Shown here one piece after another: positions 1 through 5,689 of a DNA stretch of 5,800 nt (position 1 is the first letter of the stretch; every line of letters starts with the position of its first letter). The notes under the pieces are model-generated. The model was not told where the DNA came from and searched no databases. It worked only from the letters and a program-made list of their open reading frames with translations. Source of the stretch: Bacteroidales bacterium. Its GTDB lineage: Bacteria; Bacteroidota; Bacteroidia; Bacteroidales; UBA3824. The DNA lies in the NCBI GenBank assembly GCA_017530465.1, contig JAFXMJ010000128.1:1-5800 (forward strand), given 5' to 3'. Position numbers and translations under genes: made by a program.

Positions 1-269
1 ATGACGATGACCTCGACGACGACGATGATCTCGACCTTGATGACGACGACCTCGACGACGAAGACCTTGATGATGAAGACCTCGACGAGGAAGATGACGA
101 AGAAGGAGACCTCGACGACGAAGACGACGAAGAAGGAGAATTCGACGAGGAAGACGACGAAGAAGGAGAATTCGACGAAGAAGACGAGGAAGAAGATTAC
201 GAAGGCGACGACGAAGGTGATTACGACGAAGGTGATTACGAAGGCGGCGACGACGAAGAAGACTATTAA
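1..269 (+). CDS. C-terminal acidic tail of an unidentified protein (5' end outside window)
   Basis: This is the 3' end of a gene that starts before the window. It is read in the frame whose codons begin at position 3 and ends at TAA 267-269. The 88 visible residues are about three quarters Asp or Glu, the rest being Leu, Gly, Tyr and Phe, with no Lys or Arg. The first part is Asp/Leu-rich, the middle repeats a ten-residue GEFDEEDDEE-like unit, and the end is a DYEG/EGDY pattern closing in EEDY. Synonymous changes between repeat copies (GAC/GAT, GAA/GAG) and a terminator just after the stop support this frame. Frame 1, which starts with an ATG at position 1, would give an implausible Thr/Lys-rich peptide. 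Such tails are disordered and often mimic nucleic acid or bind cations or basic proteins. The body of the protein is not visible, so I give no function. Confidence 0.75.
   Translation, partial: DDDLDDDDDLDLDDDDLDDEDLDDEDLDEEDDEEGDLDDEDDEEGEFDEEDDEEGEFDEEDEEEDYEGDDEGDYDEGDYEGGDDEEDY
61..196 (+). repeat. 30-bp tandem repeat inside the acidic tail
   Basis: Copies align at 91-120, 121-150 and 151-180. A more diverged copy lies at 61-90 and a partial one at 181-196. The copies at 121-150 and 151-180 differ by a single base at the end. The unit is 30 bp, so it keeps the reading frame and encodes ten residues. Copy number could change without a frameshift. Confidence 0.8.
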
Positions 270-291
270 TCCTCGGTAGCCTCAATATAAG

Positions 292-334
292 AAAAACGGC
301 TGACAAGTAAAATCAAAACTTGTCAGCCGTTTTT
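292..334. terminator. Bidirectional intrinsic terminator
   Basis: A perfect 17-bp inverted repeat has arms at 292-308 and 318-334 around a 9-nt loop. The left arm begins with five A and the right arm ends with five T, so a U-tract follows the stem on either strand. It lies between two convergent stops, the acidic-tail gene at 269 and the radical SAM gene at 344, and can end transcription of both. Confidence 0.9.
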
Positions 335-343
335 GTATTAAGT

Positions 344-1261
344 TTAGCCCTCAAACGGATTGCCGCCCTTGTCAAAATCCGGTCTGTAATTGGTGCTGCT
401 GTTGAGCTGCTGTTGCCAGCCTTTTACGAGGCCTAAATCAGCTGCGGCGTCGCAGACTTTTTCGTATTCGTCGGCGGTGATGTTGCGGTTGAGGTCTGGC
501 ATTTCAAGTGCCTTGTATTCAGGATAATACTGCGACATCAACGATATGTGTATGTTGGGCGAGATGTCGTAGGCGATGTTTTTGAGGGCGTTGATTGAGT
601 TTTCGACGTGGTTTGGCAGTACCAAATGTCTGATTATCAGTCCGCTTTCGGCGATGCCTTCGTCATTTAGTACAAGGCGCGAACCTTTTTGATAATACAT
701 TTCCTTGATTGCGGCGAGAGCCTTGTCGGGATAGTCGGGTGCGGATGAGAGACGCACGGCAAGTTCTGGGTCTGAATATTTGTAGTCGGGAAGGTAAATA
801 TCAACGTATCCTTCGAGTTCGCGTAGTGTTTCTGGGTCGTCGTAAGCGTTTGTATTATAAATGATTGTGGGATTGTAACCGCGTTTGCGCAGAAGGTCAA
901 TTATGGTCTTCATCTGGAAAACTTGATGTGTGGGCGATACAAAGCCGACTGTATTGATGCCCTCGCCGTTGCAGAGAAAACGGGCAATCCTCGTCGCAGC
1001 CTGCTGACAACTTGTAATTTCCTTTTTGGTGGGCTTCTGCTGGCTTATTTGGTAATTCTGACAATATACGCAACGCAGATTGCAACTGCTAAAAAACACG
1101 TTGATGACGCCCTTGTCACCGCCAAGGACGGGTTCTTCGCCCTTGTGGACGCATACGTCGGAGATATGTACGTGCGCATCGATGCCACATACGCCAAGTT
1201 TGTCTGATGTCCTGTCTGCACCGCATTTGCGCGGGCACATTGTGCAATTGTGAATGTCCAT
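344..1261 (-). CDS. Radical SAM protein, PflX-like (COG1313) family
   Basis: A radical SAM enzyme of the family named PflX or pyruvate-formate-lyase-activating-like; its substrate is not established. From the ATG at 1261 it has 305 residues. The cluster motif CxxxCxxC (CNLRCVYC) lies at residues 60-67 and should bind the [4Fe-4S] cluster that cleaves S-adenosylmethionine. Before it is a family-typical N-terminal cysteine set (CTMCPRKC near residues 6-13, Cys25), which may hold a second metal site. The VSPTH motif at about 108-112 and the C-terminal NYRPDF...NPFE also fit the family, and the length is normal, so the gene looks intact. An in-frame TTG at 1267 would add two residues; ATG is preferred. 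It sits about 35 bp downstream of coaD on the same strand, so co-transcription is likely, though no functional link to CoA is evident. The product is probably cytoplasmic and oxygen-sensitive, with an unknown target. Confidence 0.88.
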   Translation of the reverse strand: MDIHNCTMCPRKCGADRTSDKLGVCGIDAHVHISDVCVHKGEEPVLGGDKGVINVFFSSCNLRCVYCQNYQISQQKPTKKEITSCQQAATRIARFLCNGEGINTVGFVSPTHQVFQMKTIIDLLRKRGYNPTIIYNTNAYDDPETLRELEGYVDIYLPDYKYSDPELAVRLSSAPDYPDKALAAIKEMYYQKGSRLVLNDEGIAESGLIIRHLVLPNHVENSINALKNIAYDISPNIHISLMSQYYPEYKALEMPDLNRNITADEYEKVCDAAADLGLVKGWQQQLNSSTNYRPDFDKGGNPFEG

Positions 1262-1265
1262 TGAC

Positions 1266-1302
1266 AATTACGAATTATGAATTACGAATTATGCAATTAT
1301 GC
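1266..1302. repeat. 14-bp AT-rich tandem repeat between coaD and the radical SAM gene
   Basis: The unit AATTACGAATTATG occurs exactly twice, at 1266-1279 and 1280-1293. It is followed by a degenerate piece, CAATTATGCATTAT. Similar words (GTGCAATTGTGAATG) continue into the first codons of the radical SAM gene. The tract also covers the coaD stop at 1297-1299. It looks like small intergenic simple-sequence filler and contains no obvious promoter box. Confidence 0.7.
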
Positions 1303-1791
1303 ATTATTTTCGGGGTTGTAGCCGAAGTAATGCTCGAAGTCGATGCCGGCGGGCAGGAAGTTGCGCGCGTCGCCTTTGTATTTGATGATTTCGCGGACGA
1401 GAGAACTGCTGATGCTCGTGTATTCGGGCAGCGACAGCAGAAACACCGTGTCAACTTTTGGCTTCAAAAGTCGGTTGGTGGTGGCTATGGAGCGTTCGTA
1501 CTCGAAGTCGGTGGAGGCACGGAGACCGCGCAGAATGTGGTAGGCGTTGTTTTCGATACAAAAATCCGCCGTGAGGTTGCTGTATGTCTTCACCTCTACC
1601 CTACTCTCGCCGCGCATAACGTCCTTGATGAGTTCGAGGCGACGTTCCATTGGCATAAAGCCTTTCTTCTCCATATTGATGCCGACGGCTATAATTATCT
1701 TGTCAAAAATCTCCAAGCCCCTCTTAATCAGGGATTCGTGTCCCGCTGTAAAAGGATCGAATGAGCCGGGGAATACTGCTGTTCTTTGCAT
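1297..1791 (-). CDS. coaD: Phosphopantetheine adenylyltransferase (CoaD)
   Basis: This enzyme catalyses the penultimate step of coenzyme A synthesis: 4'-phosphopantetheine plus ATP gives dephospho-CoA and pyrophosphate, in the cytoplasm, usually as a hexamer. The 164-residue length is typical for bacterial PPAT. The N-terminal nucleotidyltransferase signature GSFDPFTAGH is at residues 9-18, with the T/HxGH motif as TAGH 15-18. RGLR at 88-91 and the YE at 98-99 belong to the substrate and ATP pocket. The ISSSLVRE motif is at 127-134. All expected motifs are present, so it should be active. The ATG at 1791 fits the start of family members directly, and a Bacteroidetes -7 box lies about 38 bp upstream. 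It is the first gene of a likely two-gene minus-strand unit with the radical SAM gene. I am very confident of the identification. Confidence 0.97.
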   Translation of the reverse strand: MQRTAVFPGSFDPFTAGHESLIKRGLEIFDKIIIAVGINMEKKGFMPMERRLELIKDVMRGESRVEVKTYSNLTADFCIENNAYHILRGLRASTDFEYERSIATTNRLLKPKVDTVFLLSLPEYTSISSSLVREIIKYKGDARNFLPAGIDFEHYFGYNPENNA

Positions 1792-1829
1792 AGTAATTTA
1801 TGTTTGTTGGTGGCAATTATTTCAATGCG

Positions 1830-1837
1830 CAAAGTTA
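1830..1837 (-). promoter_or_regulatory. Putative coaD promoter, Bacteroidetes -7 box
   Basis: The minus strand reads TAACTTTG, an exact match to the TAnnTTTG box used by the Bacteroidetes primary sigma factor. The leader to the coaD ATG would be roughly 30 nt. I see no convincing TTG at the -33 position, so this rests on one box and its placement. Confidence 0.5.
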
Positions 1838-1885
1838 ATCCAATTGCGCCGAATAAAAAATTATTTTTATGTAACTTTTTTTATT

Positions 1886-1893
1886 TACCTTTG
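1886..1893 (+). promoter_or_regulatory. Putative promoter of the EFR1-type gene, Bacteroidetes -7 box
   Basis: TACCTTTG matches TAnnTTTG and lies 30 bp before the ATG at 1924, giving a short leader. It sits in an AT-rich divergent spacer (1792-1923) shared with coaD. No clear -33 element is visible. Confidence 0.5.
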
Positions 1894-1923
1894 CGCCGTC
1901 ATTAATCAATACATTATCATACA

Positions 1924-2700
1924 ATGATTTTCTATTTTACAGGCACTGGCAATTCGCGTCACGTGGCGGAGCGCATTGGTTCGCTCATTGGCGATGGCAA
2001 TATCAAAAACATTGCCGACTATTATAATGATGTCGTGGACGGCAAGGGGATTGTCATCGACGTGGATAGTGCCGAGCCGCTCGGTTTTGTGTGCCCCGTT
2101 CATTCGTGGGGGCTGGCAAAGAGCATGAGGAGATTTGTCAAGAAGGCAAAAATCAATTATGGCGGCAAAAAGATATTCGCCATTCTCGTCTGCGGCGACA
2201 ATTGCGGCAAGGCGCGGGAACAGTTGCAGGAGGCATTGTGGAAGCACAGCCGCTTGCGTTGCGATTTTGTATGCTCCGTACAGATGCCCAATACTTACAT
2301 CGTGATGAAAGGTTTTGGCACCGACCCTGACGAGCTTGTGGCGCAGAAACTCGCCGCCGCCGAAAAACAGCTGCCCGAGATTGCCGATGCAATAATTAAC
2401 GGTAAGCCTTACGACCATTATGTCGTGGGGACAAAACCTTTCCTGAAAGGCAGGATTGTGTATCCGCTTTTTATGGCGTTTACGCTTAGCGACAAGAAAT
2501 TCTATGCCGACGACAATTGTATCTCGTGCGGGCAGTGCGTCAACAATTGTCCTGAACAAAACATCCGTCTCAATGCTCAAAAGCGTCCCGAATGGCTTGG
2601 ACATTGCGTCAAGTGTCTGAGTTGTATCCACCGTTGCCCAAAACGCGCCATCCAATACGGCGACATCACACAAAAAATGGGCAGGTACTATTATAAATAG
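1924..2700 (+). CDS. EFR1-type flavodoxin/ferredoxin fusion protein
   Basis: A 258-residue cytoplasmic redox protein that joins a flavodoxin-like FMN domain to a two-cluster ferredoxin. The N-terminus carries the FMN phosphate-binding loop TGTGNS at residues 6-11, directly after the first beta strand. A flavodoxin core follows to about residue 170. The C-terminus has two CxxCxxCxxxCP sets, at Cys199/202/205/209 and Cys228/231/234/238, each able to hold one [4Fe-4S] cluster. This order matches the EFR1 family of ferredoxin-like proteins common in anaerobes. They are presumed to shuttle electrons between FMN and iron-sulfur centres, but partners are usually unknown. No transmembrane segment or signal peptide is visible. 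The gene appears monocistronic: coaD diverges upstream and a lipoprotein gene converges downstream. The start is supported by the motif lying at the extreme N-terminus, as in relatives. Confidence 0.9.
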   Translation: MIFYFTGTGNSRHVAERIGSLIGDGNIKNIADYYNDVVDGKGIVIDVDSAEPLGFVCPVHSWGLAKSMRRFVKKAKINYGGKKIFAILVCGDNCGKAREQLQEALWKHSRLRCDFVCSVQMPNTYIVMKGFGTDPDELVAQKLAAAEKQLPEIADAIINGKPYDHYVVGTKPFLKGRIVYPLFMAFTLSDKKFYADDNCISCGQCVNNCPEQNIRLNAQKRPEWLGHCVKCLSCIHRCPKRAIQYGDITQKMGRYYYK

Positions 2701-2712
2701 TAGCCCGCCCAT
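2672..2712 (-). terminator. Intrinsic terminator of the lipoprotein gene, overlapping the opposing gene's stop
   Basis: On the minus strand a 17-nt arm (2712-2696) pairs with a 16-nt arm (2692-2677) around a 3-nt loop. The stem has about 16 pairs, including one G-U, with a single bulged C. A run of T on the minus strand (complement of A at 2672-2677) follows directly. It lies about 30 nt after the lipoprotein stop and includes the last codons and stop of the + strand gene. There is no T-run on the + side, so it should work in one direction only. Confidence 0.75.
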
Positions 2713-2740
2713 AATGTTGTAGCTGGGGGTGCGCCCTACC

Positions 2741-3679
2741 CTACCCTGCCTTGCCGCTCTGGTAATATACACGGAGGGTGATTTCCGATACGTCGCTAAA
2801 CTGCACGTTTACTCTGTTGATTACCCTTATCATGACGTAACGTCCGTTGTTGAGCCTGAATTTAAACATTTTTGACTTCTGAAGATCCACCACGCCGACA
2901 CCGTCTTGTACCGGCAGGGCGTTGATGCGGGTGGATTTTACCCAGTTGTTGTCTTCGCCAAGCATCGCGCTATTGAAATTGGTCCAGTCGAGGGAGGCGT
3001 CGGCGATGACGCCGCACTCTGTGGCGCGTTTTTGTGCCGGGTCGTATCCCAACGAGGGATATTTGTGCTGGAAGTACCTCATCAGGAATGGCGCATTGGG
3101 CGAAATGAGCGCGGTGCCAAACTTGCCGTCATATTCCATCTCATTGACGTACACAAGGTCATAATTGTGGTTGGTGTATTCGATGTATTTGTATGCGGCG
3201 CGGTTTTCGATGTCGAGCAGGCACTTGCCGTCGGGTGCCGATTCCACCTTGATGTCGAAGGAGTCGAGTTCAGGATATATGTACCTGTAGCGCAGTTTGC
3301 GCTTGATGGAGCATTCGTCTTCGTCGGTATATGCCGTATATGTGACCTCGAAGATGGAATCTTCCCTGTTGGTGGTGAGCTTGAATCCCTTCCAAATCCT
3401 GAAGCTCAGGTCGATGTCGGCGAAGTGCGTAAACTTGTCAAACAGGATTGTGGTGTCGGACCAGGAGCTCATCGGTACGGTCTTCGTGGTGAATTTGCGG
3501 AGTTCTTCGCCACTTTCGATATGGACGGTGACGTCTGCGCTGTTGATGGTGGAAAAATTGAGGATTTCGTTCTCGCCCTGCGAAATGGTGATGGACGGCG
3601 GGGGCAGCGGCTCGTTTTTGAGGCAGCCGATGACGAGCGTCGAGAGCAGGAGTATTGTAAACAGTGTTGCTTTTTTCAT
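2741..3679 (-). CDS. Bacteroidales-type lipoprotein of unknown function
   Basis: I do not recognise a named family. From the ATG at 3679 the product has 312 residues. It begins with a lipoprotein signal peptide: MKK, a hydrophobic stretch, then the lipobox LVIGC with Cys19 as the lipidated residue. CLKNEP follows, so the mature protein should be anchored in the outer or inner membrane. The body has no further membrane segment and is rich in alternating hydrophobic/polar strands, suggesting beta-sandwich domains. About residues 25-150 look like one or two Ig-like modules. The C-terminal part, with a SPNAPF segment, a Trp-rich stretch and LNNGRYVMIRV, resembles the end of many poorly described Bacteroidales lipoproteins; this is an eye comparison only. 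The frame stays open upstream to 3754, but the signal peptide fixes the start at 3679. It diverges from the LuxR-type regulator and has its own terminator, so it is probably a single-gene unit. Confidence 0.82.
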   Translation of the reverse strand: MKKATLFTILLLSTLVIGCLKNEPLPPPSITISQGENEILNFSTINSADVTVHIESGEELRKFTTKTVPMSSWSDTTILFDKFTHFADIDLSFRIWKGFKLTTNREDSIFEVTYTAYTDEDECSIKRKLRYRYIYPELDSFDIKVESAPDGKCLLDIENRAAYKYIEYTNHNYDLVYVNEMEYDGKFGTALISPNAPFLMRYFQHKYPSLGYDPAQKRATECGVIADASLDWTNFNSAMLGEDNNWVKSTRINALPVQDGVGVVDLQKSKMFKFRLNNGRYVMIRVINRVNVQFSDVSEITLRVYYQSGKAG

Positions 3680-3709
3680 TTTGATAGCGTTTTTAATTAT
3701 TTCAGGTTG

Positions 3710-3717
3710 CAATATTA
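3710..3717 (-). promoter_or_regulatory. Weak candidate promoter for the lipoprotein gene
   Basis: The minus strand reads TAATATTG, one mismatch from TAnnTTTG, about 30 nt before the lipoprotein ATG. The position is right but the match is imperfect and there is no clear -33 box. Confidence 0.25.
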
Positions 3718-3719
3718 AT

Positions 3720-3778
3720 AAAAAAAGTGCAAATACCGTGTCAAAAAAAGGCATGATAATTGAAAAAATGCAAAAAAA
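3720..3778. promoter_or_regulatory. Phased A-tracts, likely intrinsically bent DNA
   Basis: Four A-runs of 6-7 bases lie at 3720-3726, 3743-3749, 3763-3768 and 3772-3778. Their centres are about 23, 20 and 10 bp apart, close to whole turns of the helix. They fall in the divergent spacer between the lipoprotein and regulator genes. The spacing suggests curvature or a site for a nucleoid protein. Confidence 0.45.
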
Positions 3779-3801
3779 GCTGTTTTAACAAATCTTTTTG
3801 T

Positions 3802-3809
3802 TAACTTTG
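3802..3809 (+). promoter_or_regulatory. Putative promoter of the regulator-capA operon, Bacteroidetes -7 box
   Basis: TAACTTTG is an exact TAnnTTTG match, followed by GC, 33 bp before the ATG at 3843. It lies just downstream of the A-tract region, which would be upstream DNA for this promoter. A -33 box is not clear. Confidence 0.6.
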
Positions 3810-3842
3810 CAGTCGGCAATAAAATAATAACGACACAGAAAA

Positions 3843-4511
3843 ATGATTTACACAGCAATTTTCAACAGACATAAGCTGCTGATGCAGTGCATTGAAAACT
3901 ATCTTTCATCCTGCGACGACATCAAGAACGTGCTTTCGGTCTCCGACAAGGACGTATTGATAGAAAAGATGAAAGACAGGATTATCAACGTGTTGATAAT
4001 CAACTTTTTTGAGATTACGCACAATGACCTTGACATGATAATAACGCTCAGGATGAAATACCCCAAGAGCGCGATACTTGTTGTAGCCGAATCGCAGCGC
4101 GAGGACATCGTAATCAAAACCATCAAGGCGGGTGCCAAGGGCTTTTTGACTATCGATTCGGAGGCGTCGCAGCTCGTGCAGGCCATCTACACGATACGTG
4201 GCGGACACGATTTCTACTCCGATTCGATAACGCATATCCTCTTGCAACGTTATCTCAACAGTATGAATCCCGACGGCCAGCCTTCGGAGCAGGACGAATT
4301 CAACGACGAGAGTGCCGCTCTGAGTTCGCGCCAGATAGAGATTCTGAAGCTGTGGGGCGACGGACTCACCAACCAGGAGATAGCCGACAGGCTTTTCATC
4401 TCGGTGAGGACGGTGGAGACACACAAAAACCACATCATGCAAAAGCTCAATCTGAAGTCGAGCGTCGATTTGATGAAGTTTGCCATCAGAAACAATATTA
4501 TAAGTATTTGA
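3843..4511 (+). CDS. LuxR/NarL-family regulator with a degenerate receiver domain
   Basis: A 222-residue DNA-binding regulator. Residues 1 to about 120 have the length and pattern of a response-regulator receiver, including an IKAGAKGFLTID segment typical of NarL/FixJ proteins. Residues about 126-159 are a polar acidic linker. Residues 160-222 are a clear LuxR-type helix-turn-helix: LSSRQIEIL at 160, TNQEIADRL at 176, then a VRTVETHK recognition helix. The receiver looks non-canonical. By eye alignment to NarL the acidic pair is Asn8-Arg9, the phosphoacceptor Asp is Asn54, the Ser/Thr is Ala82 and the Lys is Ile104. Ordinary phosphorylation is therefore unlikely, and the domain may dimerise, bind a ligand or be always active. 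No sensor kinase gene is visible nearby. The CapA-family gene follows 20 bp later on the same strand, so the two are probably co-transcribed. The DNA-binding class is certain; the signal is unknown. Confidence 0.92.
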   Translation: MIYTAIFNRHKLLMQCIENYLSSCDDIKNVLSVSDKDVLIEKMKDRIINVLIINFFEITHNDLDMIITLRMKYPKSAILVVAESQREDIVIKTIKAGAKGFLTIDSEASQLVQAIYTIRGGHDFYSDSITHILLQRYLNSMNPDGQPSEQDEFNDESAALSSRQIEILKLWGDGLTNQEIADRLFISVRTVETHKNHIMQKLNLKSSVDLMKFAIRNNIISI

Positions 4512-4531
4512 TAATTAAATAATTATTTAGA

Positions 4532-5569
4532 ATGAAAAAACTTTTTTTGTCATTGCTGACACTTGCAATGTATGCCATGCCGCTCGTTGCCAATGCGCAG
4601 GAGACTGTCACAGTGGTGGCTGTGGGCGACGTGATGCTTGGCAGCATATTGCCCAACCGTTCTTATCTGCCGCCTGCTGGCGATGAAAATCATCTTTTTG
4701 ACGAGGTGAAGCCCTACTTCAATGGCGATGTCGTATTCTGCAACGTGGAAGGCACTTTCACCGACAATACGCTCGGCGCAAAACGATGCAACAATCCTTC
4801 GCAATGTTATACTTTTGGTATGCCAACCTCATACGCAAAGGTCTATAGGGATGCCGGATTCAATCTCGTGAGCGTTGCCAACAACCATAGCGGCGATTTT
4901 AGTGATTACGGTAAGAAGAACGCCCGCCGACTTTTTGACAGTCTTGGCATCAATTGGGCTGGTTTCGTGGACAAGCCTACCGCAGAGTTCACCATCAACG
5001 GCGTCAAATATGGTTTTTGCGCTTTTGCTCCTAACAACGGCACTGTCTCCATCAACGACATGGCGGGTGCGAAGGAACTCGTTAAAAAACTTGCAGAGAC
5101 TTGCGACATTGTAATCGTCTCCATACACGGCGGTGCGGAAGGTCGTGGCTATCAGCACGTGCCAAGGACTGTGGAACATTGTTTTGGCGAAACTCGTGGC
5201 AACGTCTATCTCTTTGCATATACGATGATTGACAATGGCGCGGACATTGTACTTGGACATGGCCCGCACGTGACACGTGCTGTGGAGATTTATAAAAACA
5301 GGTTCATTGCGTATTCGATGGGCAATTTTGCCACTTACAGCAATGTGAGCATCAACGGAGAGAGCGGCCTCGCGCCTATCTTCCGCGTCAAGATGGATAA
5401 GATTGGCAATTTTGTTTCTGCCGAAACTATTGCGACATATCAGGTGAAGGGCAAAGGCCCTCTCATCGATCCTCAGAAGCGCGTCATCAAGGTAATTCAA
5501 AACCTCACCGCCGCAGATTTCAAGGACAATCTGCCGACAATAAGCGACGATGGAACGATTACCAAGTAA
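4532..5569 (+). CDS. Secreted CapA-family protein (poly-gamma-glutamate capsule synthesis type)
   Basis: A 345-residue exported protein of the CapA/PgsA family (PGA_cap), which has a metallophosphoesterase-like fold. A Sec signal peptide covers about residues 1-22 (MKKLFLSLL... ending VANA before Gln23), so the mature protein should be periplasmic. Family motifs appear in order: GDVMLG at 32-37, NVEG at 71-74, a Cys-containing segment ending CYTFGMP near 92-98, NNHSGDF at 117-123, SIHGGAE at 197-203, GHGPH at 242-246 and YSMGNF at 261-266. The conserved Asp, Asn and His residues of the presumed metal site are present, so it looks functional. CapA proteins are named for poly-gamma-glutamate capsule genes, but no synthase genes (capB/capC) are visible here, so a capsule role is unproven and a cell-envelope hydrolase role is equally possible. 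It is the second gene of a likely operon and is followed by a terminator. Confidence 0.92.
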   Translation: MKKLFLSLLTLAMYAMPLVANAQETVTVVAVGDVMLGSILPNRSYLPPAGDENHLFDEVKPYFNGDVVFCNVEGTFTDNTLGAKRCNNPSQCYTFGMPTSYAKVYRDAGFNLVSVANNHSGDFSDYGKKNARRLFDSLGINWAGFVDKPTAEFTINGVKYGFCAFAPNNGTVSINDMAGAKELVKKLAETCDIVIVSIHGGAEGRGYQHVPRTVEHCFGETRGNVYLFAYTMIDNGADIVLGHGPHVTRAVEIYKNRFIAYSMGNFATYSNVSINGESGLAPIFRVKMDKIGNFVSAETIATYQVKGKGPLIDPQKRVIKVIQNLTAADFKDNLPTISDDGTITK

Positions 5570-5584
5570 TTGAAGTAATTTGAT

Positions 5585-5625
5585 AAAAAAACACCGTCGG
5601 TTTTGGAAAACTGCCGGTGTTTTTT
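5585..5625. terminator. Intrinsic terminator after the CapA-family gene
   Basis: An A-run leads into ACACCG...CGGTGT, then a T-run (5619-5625). The stem continues inward past one mismatch through GGTTTT/AAAACT. It begins 16 bp after the stop at 5569. The A-run on the other side means it could also stop minus-strand transcripts from the converging gene at 5690. Confidence 0.88.
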
Positions 5626-5635
5626 GTTTTGTGTT

Positions 5636-5683
5636 GTAGAGACGCAAAATTTTGCGTCTTTACGTGGCGGGCGAGCCGCCCGC
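5636..5683. repeat. Two-hairpin intergenic repeat (REP-like)
   Basis: The first part is a perfect 20-bp palindrome, AGACGCAAAATTTTGCGTCT, at 5640-5659; imperfect pairing extends it to 5636-5663. The second is a GC-rich hairpin with arms GCGGGC (5667-5672) and GCCCGC (5678-5683) and a 5-nt loop. The pair sits between convergent gene ends, a usual place for dispersed REP-like elements. Whether it is dispersed in the genome cannot be seen from one copy. Confidence 0.6.
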
Positions 5684-5689
5684 ACTCCA

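Noticed and set aside
91..196. A CRISPR-like array, suggested by the regular 30-bp spacing.
   Set aside because: The repeats are contiguous with no spacers, lie in frame within a coding region and encode Asp/Glu runs.
1..279. An open + strand frame beginning with ATG at position 1, giving a 92-residue Thr/Lys-rich peptide.
   Set aside because: It is the wrong frame of the acidic-repeat gene. Base changes between repeats are mostly synonymous in the frame starting at position 3, and that frame's stop lies just before the terminator.
1207..1764. A 185-codon open frame on the + strand opposite coaD.
   Set aside because: It is antisense to a gene with complete CoaD motifs, starts inside the radical SAM gene and shows no recognisable domain.
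1906..2772. A 288-codon open frame on the minus strand opposite the EFR1-type gene.
   Set aside because: It is a shadow of a well-supported gene and overlaps the lipoprotein gene's end and its terminator.
2906..3718. A 270-codon open frame on the + strand opposite the lipoprotein gene.
   Set aside because: The opposite strand has a textbook lipoprotein signal peptide and terminator; this frame has neither and shows no known motif.
3680..3754. A 25-residue N-terminal extension of the lipoprotein from an ATG at 3754.
   Set aside because: It would place a second hydrophobic stretch before the signal peptide and cover the A-tract spacer. MKK plus the lipobox fixes the start at 3679.
4829..5647. 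A 272-codon open frame on the minus strand opposite the CapA-family gene.
   Set aside because: It starts across the terminator and runs antisense to all the CapA motifs.
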